Assembly (NCBI RefSeq): GCF_024330105.1
Contig: NZ_JANDHW010000008.1
Span: 93,143 to 157,142, forward strand
DNA length: 64,000 bases
Direction of reading: 5' to 3'
Origin: Coprobacter tertius
Lineage (GTDB): Bacteria > Bacteroidota > Bacteroidia > Bacteroidales > Coprobacteraceae
Shown here: piece after piece, positions 25,651-34,788 of the stretch
Position numbering within the stretch: position 1 is the stretch's first letter
Layout: every line of letters starts with the position of its first letter
The notes under the pieces: model-generated
What the model was told of the DNA's origin: nothing
Databases searched by the model: none
Seen by the model: the letters and a program-made list of their open reading frames with translations, nothing else
Program-made: the position numbers and the translations under genes

Positions 25651-27258
25651 ATGAAAAGAAAATCGATATATAAATTTCTGGCAGCGATACTGCTTGTCGG
25701 TTCAGTCTCTCTTTCTTCGTGTATCGGAGACCTCGACCTGAAACCGATCGACGAAAACCTGATCCAGGGATCAGATTTTAAAAATCATCCCGAATATTAT
25801 ACCCAGATGCTTGCCAAAGTGTATGCCGGTCTGGCTGTTTCGGGGCAACAGGGACCCGCAGGAAAACCCGACATAAACGGATTTGACGAAGGTATGGCGC
25901 AATATTTACGTGCATACTGGAATTTACAGGAATTACCTACCGACGAAGCATTGCTCGGATGGAACGATGCGGGAGTTCCCGAACTCAGCACCATCAAATG
26001 GTCATCCTCAAACGGATTCGTATATGTCATGTACAGCCGACTTTATTTTCAAATTGCTCAGTGCAACGATTTTTTGCGTAACACAACCCCCGAAAAATTG
26101 GCTGAAAATGCAGTTAGCGATGTATTAGCCCAAGATATACAGAAATACCGGTCGGAAGTTCGTTTCTTGAGAGCTCTTTCTTACTGGCATGCCATCGATA
26201 TGTTCGGTAATGTCGCTTTCGTAACGGAAAACGACAAAATAAACGAACCGACTCACCAGCGCCCCCGCAAAGATATCTTTACTTTCCTTTTACAGGAACT
26301 TACCGATATAGAAAATGATTTGCCTTTACAACCCCAATATGGTCGTTCGGGGAAAGCTGCACTATGGATGTTAAGAGCAAAACTTTACCTGAACGCAGAA
26401 GTTTATACCGGTAAGCAAATGTATGGAGAATGCGCTTCGACCTGTCAACAAATTATCAGTCAGTTCGGAAATGGAACAAACCACGGACTGGCACCAACCT
26501 ACAAATTTCTGTTTTGCGCCGATAACGACCAATTTGCACGAGGGGGCGATAATGGGGAAATCTTAATGGTCGTACCCTACGATCGAGAATATACACGCAC
26601 CTACGGTGGAACGACTTATCTTACGATCGGCTCTTACGGAGGATCGATAAACAGCGAAAACTACGGAGTGAACGGAGCATGGGCTGGTCCTCGCTCAACA
26701 TCGACACTTGTAAATACAATCGGTCAGGGTGACGACCGTTATGCATTTTATAGCGACGGTGCCAATATCGAAAATACCGATTTGAGTAATTTTCAAGACG
26801 GATTTACGGTCGTTAAATTTACAAATCTGCTTTCCACCGACTGGGAGAATACTAGCAAACGGGCTTATCCGTACCCTGATACCGATTTTCCTATCTTCAG
26901 GCTGGCTGATACTTATCTTATGTATGCCGAATGCGCTTATAGAGGATATGCCGACCGCGAATTGGGTATGCAATATATGAACTATGTACGGGAACGGGCA
27001 AAAGTAACGCCTTATACCTCTCAAGACCAGATCACATTGGATAAAATACGTGACGAACGCATGCGTGAACTTTATTGGGAAGGTCATCGCCGTACCGACC
27101 TTATCCGTTTCGGATACTTTACTTCGGGAAGTTATCTGTGGCCTTGGAAAGGCGGTATCCTTACCGGCAAACAGGTTGATACCAAATATAACCTTTACCC
27201 CATTCCGGCTAAAGAAATAGCAGCCAATCCGGGTACTCAACAAAACTTTGGATATTAA
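25651..27258 (+). CDS. SusD/RagB-family nutrient-binding lipoprotein
   Basis: Surface lipoprotein that caps the SusC channel and binds the substrate. I start at the ATG at 25651 (MKRKSIYKF), which gives a proper lipoprotein signal with lipobox SLSSC. The longer frame from 25588 overlaps the end of susC and has no signal peptide. The 535 residues contain the helical TPR-like scaffold of the family. The C-terminal RagB/SusD signature appears as DTYLMYAECAYRG and DERMRELYWEGHRRTDLIRF. It lies between the SusC and SusE-like genes, with gaps of 43 and 19 bp. Confidence 0.95.
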   Translation: MKRKSIYKFLAAILLVGSVSLSSCIGDLDLKPIDENLIQGSDFKNHPEYYTQMLAKVYAGLAVSGQQGPAGKPDINGFDEGMAQYLRAYWNLQELPTDEALLGWNDAGVPELSTIKWSSSNGFVYVMYSRLYFQIAQCNDFLRNTTPEKLAENAVSDVLAQDIQKYRSEVRFLRALSYWHAIDMFGNVAFVTENDKINEPTHQRPRKDIFTFLLQELTDIENDLPLQPQYGRSGKAALWMLRAKLYLNAEVYTGKQMYGECASTCQQIISQFGNGTNHGLAPTYKFLFCADNDQFARGGDNGEILMVVPYDREYTRTYGGTTYLTIGSYGGSINSENYGVNGAWAGPRSTSTLVNTIGQGDDRYAFYSDGANIENTDLSNFQDGFTVVKFTNLLSTDWENTSKRAYPYPDTDFPIFRLADTYLMYAECAYRGYADRELGMQYMNYVRERAKVTPYTSQDQITLDKIRDERMRELYWEGHRRTDLIRFGYFTSGSYLWPWKGGILTGKQVDTKYNLYPIPAKEIAANPGTQQNFGY

Positions 27259-27277
27259 CCCCTAAATCATAAAAGAG

Positions 27278-28060
27278 ATGAAAAAAGTTATTAGATATAT
27301 TTTTATGACAACTGTGATCGCATTGGGGCTCACCTCCTGTAACGACGACACAAGTCCCGTACTGGATTATACCCGTGCACCGGAGATCGCTCCGCTCGAA
27401 AGCCCGGTAATCATTCTGAATGAAGCCAGCGAATCGTTTATTGCAGAAACATTTGCCTGGACAAAAGGTGAATATGGTTTTCAAGCCGCCCCATTATATG
27501 TTCTTCAACTCGATAACGACAAAAGTTTTCCCGATCCGGTTACACTTGCCGAATCCAATAAAGACTATGCAACCGTTACCGTCGGAAAACTGAATACAGC
27601 AGCTACCATTCTGGGAGGAGAACCGGGTACGCCAATTGAAGTATACGCCCGCTTACAAGCAAAACTAACGAACAATGTCGTAATGTATTCCGATGCCACA
27701 GATCTCTTAGTCACCACTTATCCTACGGTTGTCGATTACCCTAAATTATATGTCCCGGGATCGTATCAAGGATGGGATATAGCCAACGCTCCTACATTGA
27801 CTTCGTGGAGAATGAATAATAAGTACGAAGGATATATCAATTTCGTTAATTCGAGCGATCCTACTGCAGCCATTACTTTTAAGCTGACAACAAAACCGGC
27901 CTGGGGACAAGGGAATGAATACGGTAGCGGAGGAGCACCCGGAACTCTCGAGCTGAAAGGTGGAGACATAAGCATTTCTCCCCAAGGATTATATCATTTA
28001 ATAGTGGACCTGAATACGCTTACCTATACCGCAACACCCTCTACAGGACCTACTGAATGA
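27278..28060 (+). CDS. SusE/SusF-like outer-membrane glycan-binding lipoprotein
   Basis: 260-residue surface lipoprotein with lipobox ALGLTSC. The first half (about 30-145) resembles the SusE N-terminal immunoglobulin-like domain (SPVIILNEASESFIAETFAW). The second half (about 150-255) looks like one SusE/F starch-binding-type module with conserved aromatics (VPGSYQGWD, TKPAWGQGNEYGS). SusE of B. thetaiotaomicron has two such modules and SusF three; one module makes this a short version. By analogy it would hold glycan at the surface for the SusCD pair. It is the last gene of the three-gene operon and is followed by a very strong terminator. Confidence 0.82.
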   Translation: MKKVIRYIFMTTVIALGLTSCNDDTSPVLDYTRAPEIAPLESPVIILNEASESFIAETFAWTKGEYGFQAAPLYVLQLDNDKSFPDPVTLAESNKDYATVTVGKLNTAATILGGEPGTPIEVYARLQAKLTNNVVMYSDATDLLVTTYPTVVDYPKLYVPGSYQGWDIANAPTLTSWRMNNKYEGYINFVNSSDPTAAITFKLTTKPAWGQGNEYGSGGAPGTLELKGGDISISPQGLYHLIVDLNTLTYTATPSTGPTE

Positions 28061-28066
28061 TAAAAC

Positions 28067-28122
28067 ATATACAAAAGAAGCCCCGTCTTTGTATGATAAA
28101 TGACGAGGCTTCTTTTGTATAT
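28067..28122 (+). terminator. Strong bidirectional terminator after the Sus-like operon
   Basis: Arms of 21 nt (28067-28087 and 28102-28122) match at 20 positions, with a 14-nt loop; the core is AAAAGAAGCC with GGCTTCTTTT. It serves the convergent susE-like and 207-residue membrane protein genes. Confidence 0.85.
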
Positions 28123-28125
28123 TCA

Positions 28126-28749
28126 TTATCGTATTTTTATCGGTTGCAGTATTTCTTTTTCCCGCTCGAATACCTGATATAGTTTATCGACAAAGCCCAT
28201 AAGTTCATTGCCTTGGGGATTCTTTATCTTCAGAAACAATCCATAAGCACATAGAGCGATTCCACAAGACTTGTATTTACGATTTATTGTTTCAGATACC
28301 TTTTTCAAATCGGTACCCGGTTTTGCAGTACATAATAAAATAATATCCGAACCGGGTCTTACCCCATAAATACATTTGTTATACTCACATAATAGATTCA
28401 TATAAAAGAGGCTGTTACCCGCAGGTGTACCTCCTACCGATAACCATAGAGATAACTTATCTCCGACTTCTTCCCGATATGAGCGATAGGAAATTATAGT
28501 TTTTTTCAGATAATGATATTGTTTCAAAAGATTCCACGACCCGACAATGACAGTGAGTATACTCCCATAAAGGATGTTCACCAGTATACGAACTGCCCAA
28601 CCGGACTCAATTCCTCTGTTAAACGAAAAAAAGAATATCGAAAAAATAGGGATAAGCATTATTAAGCCTCGTATAATTGCTTTCCGACTTAACCGGATAT
28701 ATTCTGCAATTCCCGGTATCTTTACATTATCCGAAAATATTTCATTCAT
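28126..28749 (-). CDS. Hypothetical membrane protein coupled to ansA
   Basis: 207 residues with two hydrophobic helices at about 26-45 (AIIRGLIMLIPIFSIFFFSF) and 52-70, then a soluble domain of about 130 residues with no family I recognise. Its ATG overlaps the stop of the asparaginase gene (ATGA at 28749-28746), so the two are translated together. That tight coupling suggests a related role or simple operon packing. It ends 4 bp from the shared terminator. Confidence 0.75.
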   Translation of the reverse strand: MNEIFSDNVKIPGIAEYIRLSRKAIIRGLIMLIPIFSIFFFSFNRGIESGWAVRILVNILYGSILTVIVGSWNLLKQYHYLKKTIISYRSYREEVGDKLSLWLSVGGTPAGNSLFYMNLLCEYNKCIYGVRPGSDIILLCTAKPGTDLKKVSETINRKYKSCGIALCAYGLFLKIKNPQGNELMGFVDKLYQVFEREKEILQPIKIR

Positions 28750-29798
28750 AATTTACGCTCTCCCGGAATCGTTAATTCACCGATTAATGAACAATCCATG
28801 TGTTCTTTTACTTCTTTTGGAGTAAGCCCGTGTCCGAAAAGGAACATCAGTTTAGTAAGAGCCGATTCTGTCGTACAATCATATCCACTCACCACCCCGG
28901 CTTCTTTCAGTCTATTGCCTGTGCCGTAAAGATCCATCTGTACACTGCCGCTTAAGCATTGCGAAACATTTACAATCACAATTCCACGCCCGACTGCATC
29001 CCGTAACATATCTATAAACCAAGCTGCAGTCGGAGCATTTCCCGATCCGTATGTTTCCATTACGACGCCTTTCAAACCCGGAATATTAAGAATACCCTGT
29101 ACAGTCTGGGAAGTAATACCCGGAAAAAGTTTCAACACAACCACATTCGTATCCATTAGGTAATGAGCCTTGAGCGGTTTACGTAGAACCGGCCGGTAAA
29201 TAAGATTTACATCATACCGGATATGTACCCCGGCACGTGCAAGCGCAGGGTAATTAAACGAACGAAATGCATTAAAGTTTTCAGCACTCATTTTGGTCGT
29301 ACGATTGGCGCGCATCAGATGATTCTCGAAAAATATACAAACTTCCGGAACCACAGGTAAACCGTTTTCCTTCGCTGCAGCGATTTCGATAGCAGTAATC
29401 AAATTTTCCTTTCCATCGGTACGCAACATCCCTATCGGTAATTGAGATCCCGTAAAAATTACCGGCTTTCCCAAATTTTCGAGCATAAAACTCAATGCCG
29501 AAGCCGTATATGCCATCGTGTCGGTCCCGTGTAAAACGACAAAACCATCGAACAAATCGTAATTATCTGAAATCATACGTACCAACCTTACCCAACAATC
29601 AGGACCGATTTCCGATGAATCGAGAGGAGGATCGAACTGTATCGTGGAAATAGAAAATCCCAAACGCTTCAACTCGGGAACATTATCAAGCAAATGATCG
29701 AAATTAAAAGGTTCGAGTATGCCGGTCTCGGTGTTTTCTATCATTCCGATAGTTCCGCCCGTATAGATAATGAGAACAGATGTTTTCGTATCGGTCAT
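28746..29798 (-). CDS. ansA: L-asparaginase, type I (cytoplasmic)
   Basis: Hydrolyses L-asparagine to aspartate and ammonia. The 350 residues carry no signal peptide, pointing to the low-affinity cytoplasmic enzyme (AnsA). The two catalytic threonine motifs are clear: IYTGGTIGMIE near residue 12 and VLHGTDTMAYTASAL near 92, with the catalytic Lys in the nearby FTGSQLPIG region. The C-terminal dimer domain is complete. A -7 element TATTTTTG lies on the minus strand at 29833-29826, 28 bases before the ATG. The hypothetical membrane protein downstream overlaps by 4 bp. Confidence 0.93.
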   Translation of the reverse strand: MTDTKTSVLIIYTGGTIGMIENTETGILEPFNFDHLLDNVPELKRLGFSISTIQFDPPLDSSEIGPDCWVRLVRMISDNYDLFDGFVVLHGTDTMAYTASALSFMLENLGKPVIFTGSQLPIGMLRTDGKENLITAIEIAAAKENGLPVVPEVCIFFENHLMRANRTTKMSAENFNAFRSFNYPALARAGVHIRYDVNLIYRPVLRKPLKAHYLMDTNVVVLKLFPGITSQTVQGILNIPGLKGVVMETYGSGNAPTAAWFIDMLRDAVGRGIVIVNVSQCLSGSVQMDLYGTGNRLKEAGVVSGYDCTTESALTKLMFLFGHGLTPKEVKEHMDCSLIGELTIPGERKL

Positions 29799-29923
29799 TA
29801 TAAATCATATTTTATCATCGAATGACAAAAATATAAAAATTTATCCTGAATACAGGATTTGTTACTCAGAAAAAACGACGAATTATAGATTTTAAGCCCT
29901 AAAAAGTAGCAAAATGAAATTAT

Positions 29924-30847
29924 TTATTTCCCCGATGACTTTTCAGCCAACATTTGTGCTCTCGATTTACTCTGTGTGACAATATATACTCCTGCAAAAA
30001 CCAATATACCGGCAACCCCTTTAGTAAGGCCGAAAGTATCTAAACCTATGATCACGGCAACAGCCGTTGCTACCAACGGTTGTATATAATTATACATACT
30101 CAATGTTGTAGGCCGTAATGTTTTCTGCCCGACAGGAATCATCAGATAGGCAAAAAATGTAGCTGCAAAAACGACATAAGCTATACGCCACCAAGCTCCG
30201 GCCGGTAACTCACTGTAATCAACCGACGCCACATCCCGGTAAAGTACCGGAAGGCAAACAATCGCAGCATATAAAAACATCCACTTCATAAGTGTTACCG
30301 AAGAATAACGGGAAATAAGATTTTTGAAAACAGTAAGATAAATGGCAAACGAAATACAACTAACCACACACAACAGGTTACCAATCATATTTCCCGACCC
30401 CACTGCGGTTCCGGCATGTCCTGAAGAAATCAGTAAAATAGCTCCCGACATACCTACTACAATACCGACGACTTTAGTCCAGGTAATCGGCTCTTTCAGG
30501 TACATCGCCGATACGATCATCGTAATAATAGGAGCCGTAGTCGCGACAATCGCGGCATCGATAGGAGCAGTCATTTGCAACCCATGTAAAAAAAGCATCT
30601 GATTGAACATCACACCGAAAAACGCGGCAAAGAATAATAAAAGCAGATCTTTTCTCGTCACTTTTTCTCTTTTACAAAATAAAGACAATAACCAAAACGC
30701 AGTACATGCACCGATCAACCGAAAATAATTTAAAGCTCCGGCAGGAAGAAAGTCCGGCATCAGAGTTTTCGAGATAGGGGTATTCACACCCCATACTACA
30801 TTAGCCATAAGTAAAGCTATATGGCCTTTCCATTTTTCAATTGTCAT
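29924..30847 (-). CDS. EamA/DMT-family transporter
   Basis: Drug/metabolite transporter superfamily protein, 307 residues from the ATG at 30847 (MTIEKWKGHIALLM). The frame can be extended to a TTG at 30880, which I reject because it only adds a charged leader. About ten transmembrane helices are visible as two EamA repeats (about 5-140 and 150-290), for example MANVVWGVNTPISKTLM and IGLDTFGLTKGVAGILVFAGV. The substrate is unknown; family members export amino acids or metabolites. A Bacteroides-type promoter lies upstream. Confidence 0.88.
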   Translation of the reverse strand: MTIEKWKGHIALLMANVVWGVNTPISKTLMPDFLPAGALNYFRLIGACTAFWLLSLFCKREKVTRKDLLLLFFAAFFGVMFNQMLFLHGLQMTAPIDAAIVATTAPIITMIVSAMYLKEPITWTKVVGIVVGMSGAILLISSGHAGTAVGSGNMIGNLLCVVSCISFAIYLTVFKNLISRYSSVTLMKWMFLYAAIVCLPVLYRDVASVDYSELPAGAWWRIAYVVFAATFFAYLMIPVGQKTLRPTTLSMYNYIQPLVATAVAVIIGLDTFGLTKGVAGILVFAGVYIVTQSKSRAQMLAEKSSGK

Positions 30848-30903
30848 ATCTAAGGGCTTTAAACGCAGAAATACAGGCAATACTTTACCGCTATTCTGCC
30901 ACG

Positions 30904-30932
30904 CAAAGGTAAATTATTTTCTCTAAAGCAAA
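30904..30932 (-). promoter_or_regulatory. Bacteroides-type promoter for the EamA transporter
   Basis: On the minus strand TTTG (30932-30929), a 17-bp gap and TACCTTTG (30911-30904) precede the chosen ATG (30847) by about 56 bases. The gap is slightly short. Confidence 0.45.
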
Positions 30933-30995
30933 CCAGTTTTTCCGAATCTGTCCGAATATCTTTTCCAAAGACTATAACAAAATAAAATATATTGT

Positions 30996-32882
30996 TCACT
31001 TATGATCTTTTTCCCACTCGACATATTGTTTAGGACTCATCGAAGTGTATTGCTTAAAAGACCGGTAAAAAGAAGCTAAAGAGGAAAAACCAGCCTCTCG
31101 GTAAAGTGCTTGAATATCGGTATCCTCATCGAGTCGTTCGATTACATAGCGTATCCGGTAACCATTCAGCCATTGATTGAAGTTTTTCCCCGAACGATTA
31201 TTAATACAAGCAGACAAATAAGTACGATTTACGTTCATCAACCGGGAAAGAAATTCGAGAGAAAGTTCCGGATCGCGATACAAATATCGGGAACTCATCA
31301 CTTCATCCGTTTTTTTAAACAAAGATTCTTCGGGATCGACCGTCTGGTCGCTCTGTTGCAAGCCTTTCTTTAAATTATCAATCTCCTGTTGCTTATTATA
31401 TATAAGAGATAACTGTTGCCTTTTACGAGTATACATCCACCACAACATAGTCACAATACCCACTAATAAAACAATAAGAAACATGGATAACACAAGAGTT
31501 CTTTTCGAATATTCAATCTGCTTTTCTTTCCAGTCGATCGAATCGATAAACTCTTTATTCTTATAGCGTCGCGTAATCGTACCGAAATTCTTTTCTTTTT
31601 CCTGTTCGGTAAAATAATGCGTCAAAGAATCTCTTCTATCGAGTGCTTCAAACGCCTTAGCAAATTCACCCGAACTACGATAGAACGATGCATACACTTT
31701 TAATGCCTCTATCGCATTTTTCAGGTTATATCGTGCCAGTTCACTATATGCCATCGGACGCATTAAATCCAGAACACCCAACCCGGCCTCGGTCTTCCCA
31801 TTTTTCTCTAACAAACGGGCATACCTTATACACATCGGAAACGAACAATAGGGTAAGTTAAGTTTACTCCCAAACACGCCGCTCTGCTTTTCTTTCGAAA
31901 CTTTAAAATCAGATATGGCTTTACGGAAATATAACTCCGCTGAATCTATCCGTTCCTCCCTCACATAAGTATCGGCAATGCTTATATATACAGTCGACCG
32001 GCCAATCCGATTCCCCTGGTCAAGTACCTTGCGAAAATAATTACGGGCGATGTTATATTTATCCATCCCCACATAATTTTCGGCGATCTTAAAATTTACA
32101 TTCTCCTGATTATCCTTTCCCAACAAAAATGAAAGTTTTTTCAGTAATCGCAATGATTCTTCATAATGGCCTAATGCATAAGCATCCATCGCCATTCCCG
32201 AAAGAATACCCAACTGTTTATCCTGTACTCCTTTTTTCTCCGACACTTCATAGGCTTTCCGGTTCATTTCCCAGCTTTTAGCCATATCTCCCATCAGATT
32301 GAATAAAACAGCTATAGCTCTCATTTGCGAGATCATTTTCAACGCATCATCCCGTTTGGTATAAAATGCCAATAATTCATTATGCAGGTTAATAACCGTT
32401 TCATACTGTTCCATCCACCTCAAATATTCTGCTTTACGTACCGTTATATCTTCCCACTCCTTTTCAGAAAGAGAATAACCGCTTTCCAATTCCCGACACC
32501 GGCGGTACCCTTCAGCAAGAGCATAATTTTCTAACCCGGGGACATATAGGTATAACTCTTCATAATAAAACACCACCATACGGTATAAAACGGCTTTTTT
32601 CTGTTTGGTATTAGCGATATCATATGCCTTAATGAGGCACATTTCTTTTTTTTTGAATTCGGATTCTTCTATAGCAGGCCTTTCGGATAGACGCAATAAT
32701 ACCGGTATAGCTTCCCGGGGTGATAATGTCTGAGCAGAATCACATATTATATCGAAATAAGGAGAAACGACCGTTACCGTGTCGGCCTGTTCCAATAAGG
32801 CAGCCTTCTTATTATCATGTCTGTTATTGCAGGCATAACAGAATAAAAACAATAAAAATATATTTATTACAGAATATTTCAT
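30996..32882 (-). CDS. Membrane-bound TPR-AraC transcriptional regulator
   Basis: 628-residue one-component regulator typical of Bacteroidales. The N-terminal signal/lipobox-like segment (NIFLLFLFCYAC) is followed by about 380 residues of TPR helices in the periplasm (AENYVGMDKYNIARNYFRKV; AESYFRKA-type repeats). A single transmembrane helix lies near 468-490 (LSMFLIVLLVGIVTMLWWMY). A cytoplasmic AraC-type helix-turn-helix domain fills about 520-625 (LSLEFLSRLMNVNRTYLS; GFSSLASFYRSFKQYTSMSP). The layout suggests direct transfer of a periplasmic signal to DNA without phosphorylation. Targets are not evident; the gene faces away from the other AraC gene at 33077. Confidence 0.87.
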   Translation of the reverse strand: MKYSVINIFLLFLFCYACNNRHDNKKAALLEQADTVTVVSPYFDIICDSAQTLSPREAIPVLLRLSERPAIEESEFKKKEMCLIKAYDIANTKQKKAVLYRMVVFYYEELYLYVPGLENYALAEGYRRCRELESGYSLSEKEWEDITVRKAEYLRWMEQYETVINLHNELLAFYTKRDDALKMISQMRAIAVLFNLMGDMAKSWEMNRKAYEVSEKKGVQDKQLGILSGMAMDAYALGHYEESLRLLKKLSFLLGKDNQENVNFKIAENYVGMDKYNIARNYFRKVLDQGNRIGRSTVYISIADTYVREERIDSAELYFRKAISDFKVSKEKQSGVFGSKLNLPYCSFPMCIRYARLLEKNGKTEAGLGVLDLMRPMAYSELARYNLKNAIEALKVYASFYRSSGEFAKAFEALDRRDSLTHYFTEQEKEKNFGTITRRYKNKEFIDSIDWKEKQIEYSKRTLVLSMFLIVLLVGIVTMLWWMYTRKRQQLSLIYNKQQEIDNLKKGLQQSDQTVDPEESLFKKTDEVMSSRYLYRDPELSLEFLSRLMNVNRTYLSACINNRSGKNFNQWLNGYRIRYVIERLDEDTDIQALYREAGFSSLASFYRSFKQYTSMSPKQYVEWEKDHK

Positions 32883-33076
32883 CGATCAGGCTCTTATCAA
32901 AAATTGCAGAAAGCCGGACTTACCGGCAGAATATAGAAAACTCTTACAAACACCAGTCTGCCTTGCAAAAATAACCATTCTTTCGAAATCATAATACTCT
33001 CATATTCGTTTTATCGGTATATATTAAAACCTACCGTTCTATCTTTTTCCTATATTTGCCGGTACGAACTATAAAC

Positions 33077-34186
33077 ATGATAATTATTCTACTTAAAATA
33101 TCAGCAATTCTATTATCATTAATTGCATGGCTGGGACTATGCTCTACAGGATTCATTATATTGAAATACCCTTATAAAAGAATATCTGATCCCATTCTAA
33201 CCGGTATTCTTTTCGTATTATTATTTCTATGTACTTATAATAGTTTTTACGAAGGAATTACTCTTTTTCAAGGGATCTCCCTTATACCGGCCCCCAATTT
33301 ATGGACGATGACTTTGCTGCCTCCTCTTATTTTTCTCTATATAAAGAAAAAAGCTTCCGGTAAAAATATCCACATAAAAGATGCCGCAAGACACTTTATC
33401 TTCCCGGTATTACTTTTTCTCTTTTATATTGTAAACGTATTTGCACAAAAAAACGAAGACCGTATAATTTATGCTTGGAGTGATATTATATACCGGACTG
33501 GAGATTGGTGGATTATCTTTCGCTTCACCTGCCTCGCTTTGTTTTTAGTCGAATGTATTTTTTACATTCCATATATAATAAAACTATGCAAAAGATTTCC
33601 CGACCGATCGCCAGAAATCAACATCGTCTCTATATTATCAATAGTAATATTATTCGAATTAGTTACCATACTTTCTGTTAGTTACATTCCCGAAATATTT
33701 TACAATATTTCCTTAATGGGACTATGCATTTATCTTATCATCAAAGTAACTCCTCATTCACAGAATAGCGACTTGAAAATACCAGTTATTTCCGACCATA
33801 GGGTAGTAATTTCCGAAAAAAAAGACTACAATTATGTAACCGATAATCTTACGGAAGCAATCAAAACATCGTTAGAAAAATTAATGAACGAATCTTGCCT
33901 TTATCGCAATCCCGAAATTACCATATCGCAGCTGGCATCTTTACTGGCAACAAACGAAACATATCTAAGTAGATACCTGAATAATCATCTGGGTAAAAGT
34001 TTTCCCGAATGGATTAACCATTTCCGTATAAAAGAAGCCGAAAAACTTCTTGAAGACAAACACCTCACCACTCTCGAAATTTCTGAAAAAGTAGGATTTC
34101 AGTCTCTTTCTACATTTTATCACCTATTTAAGGCAAAACATGGCATTCCTCCCGCACAATGGAGGAGAGAACACAACCGGAAATAA
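33077..34186 (+). CDS. Multi-helix membrane AraC-family regulator
   Basis: 369 residues from the ATG at 33077 (MIIILLKISAILLSL); the frame extends to a TTG at 33056 that lies inside a -7 promoter element TATATTTG (33051-33058), so the later start is preferred. The first 225 residues contain about seven hydrophobic helices. The last 105 carry an AraC helix-turn-helix: ITISQLASLLATNETYLS, and LTTLEISEKVGFQSLSTFYH followed by KHGIPPAQWRRE. The signal sensed by the membrane part is unknown. It is divergent from the TPR-AraC gene, with 194 bp between them, and is followed by a 40-bp palindrome. Confidence 0.85.
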   Translation: MIIILLKISAILLSLIAWLGLCSTGFIILKYPYKRISDPILTGILFVLLFLCTYNSFYEGITLFQGISLIPAPNLWTMTLLPPLIFLYIKKKASGKNIHIKDAARHFIFPVLLFLFYIVNVFAQKNEDRIIYAWSDIIYRTGDWWIIFRFTCLALFLVECIFYIPYIIKLCKRFPDRSPEINIVSILSIVILFELVTILSVSYIPEIFYNISLMGLCIYLIIKVTPHSQNSDLKIPVISDHRVVISEKKDYNYVTDNLTEAIKTSLEKLMNESCLYRNPEITISQLASLLATNETYLSRYLNNHLGKSFPEWINHFRIKEAEKLLEDKHLTTLEISEKVGFQSLSTFYHLFKAKHGIPPAQWRREHNRK

Positions 34187-34418
34187 AACAACTACAAATA
34201 TTTCTCGATTTTTATTCTCATATTATCAATTCTAATGATTTTTAAGGGCCAATATTGATTTTTAATTACATATATATCAATATTTTACATATTCTCAAAT
34301 TAATTATTGAAATCCGTAATCAGATTAATCTTCAATATCTTTATTTTTGAATTACATAATACGATTAGGTGGTAAGAGTTTTTGCGAAGGACTAACGATT
34401 CGGACAACTTCCGGAAAT

Positions 34419-34458
34419 ATCAGCCATTTCGGATTTTATAAAATCCGAAATGGCTGAT
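34419..34458 (+). repeat. Perfect 40-bp palindrome in the thr upstream region
   Basis: ATCAGCCATTTCGGATTTTA (34419-34438) is followed at once by its exact reverse complement (34439-34458), leaving no spacer. It lies 233 bp after the AraC stop and about 265 bp before the thrA promoter. It could be a terminator (downstream sequence is TTATTAAT, not a clean T run) or a dimeric protein-binding site. Confidence 0.7.
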
Positions 34459-34702
34459 TTATTAATATGGCATCATATAGTTACTACAACGGACAATTTT
34501 CCGTCAATTCATCATAAAAAGAGTTTTTTTGTAGGAGAAATAAAAAATTATATATAATATTGCAGAGAAAATAAAAAATCAAAATACGGAAAAATGAGAA
34601 TACGCCATTTATATATGTTCACTCTCTCCTCCATGATGACCCCTTAGGGGGTAGAATTCTTTTTTCCGTCTCTTTAACAGGTTAACGAATAATAATCGGG
34701 AC
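34459..34702 (+). other. Non-coding stretch upstream of the thr promoter
   Basis: No credible gene. It contains a 17-codon ORF at 34594-34647 (only two Thr codons) that runs into a short hairpin ACCCC/GGGGT (34638-34651) followed by a T run (CTTTTTT). This resembles an attenuator. However, it lies before the best thrA promoter, so it would act only if transcription also starts further upstream. Confidence 0.35.
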
Positions 34703-34730
34703 TTGTATCAAAACAATCTTTATAAATTTG
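34703..34730 (+). promoter_or_regulatory. Promoter of the threonine operon
   Basis: TTG (34703-34705), 17-bp gap, and TAAATTTG (34723-34730). The transcript would start about 34737 and carry a leader of roughly 105 nt. That leader opens with a possible hairpin GTCTG (34738-34742) with CAGAC (34768-34772). Confidence 0.5.
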
Positions 34731-34788
34731 TGTGTTTGTCTGTTTTCCTTAAATATTTAAAGGTATGCAGACCGGGATAGCAGGACAT

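Noticed and set aside
34594..34660. Classic threonine attenuator
   Set aside because: The leader ORF has only two Thr codons and lies upstream of the most likely thrA promoter; kept only as a low-interest observation.
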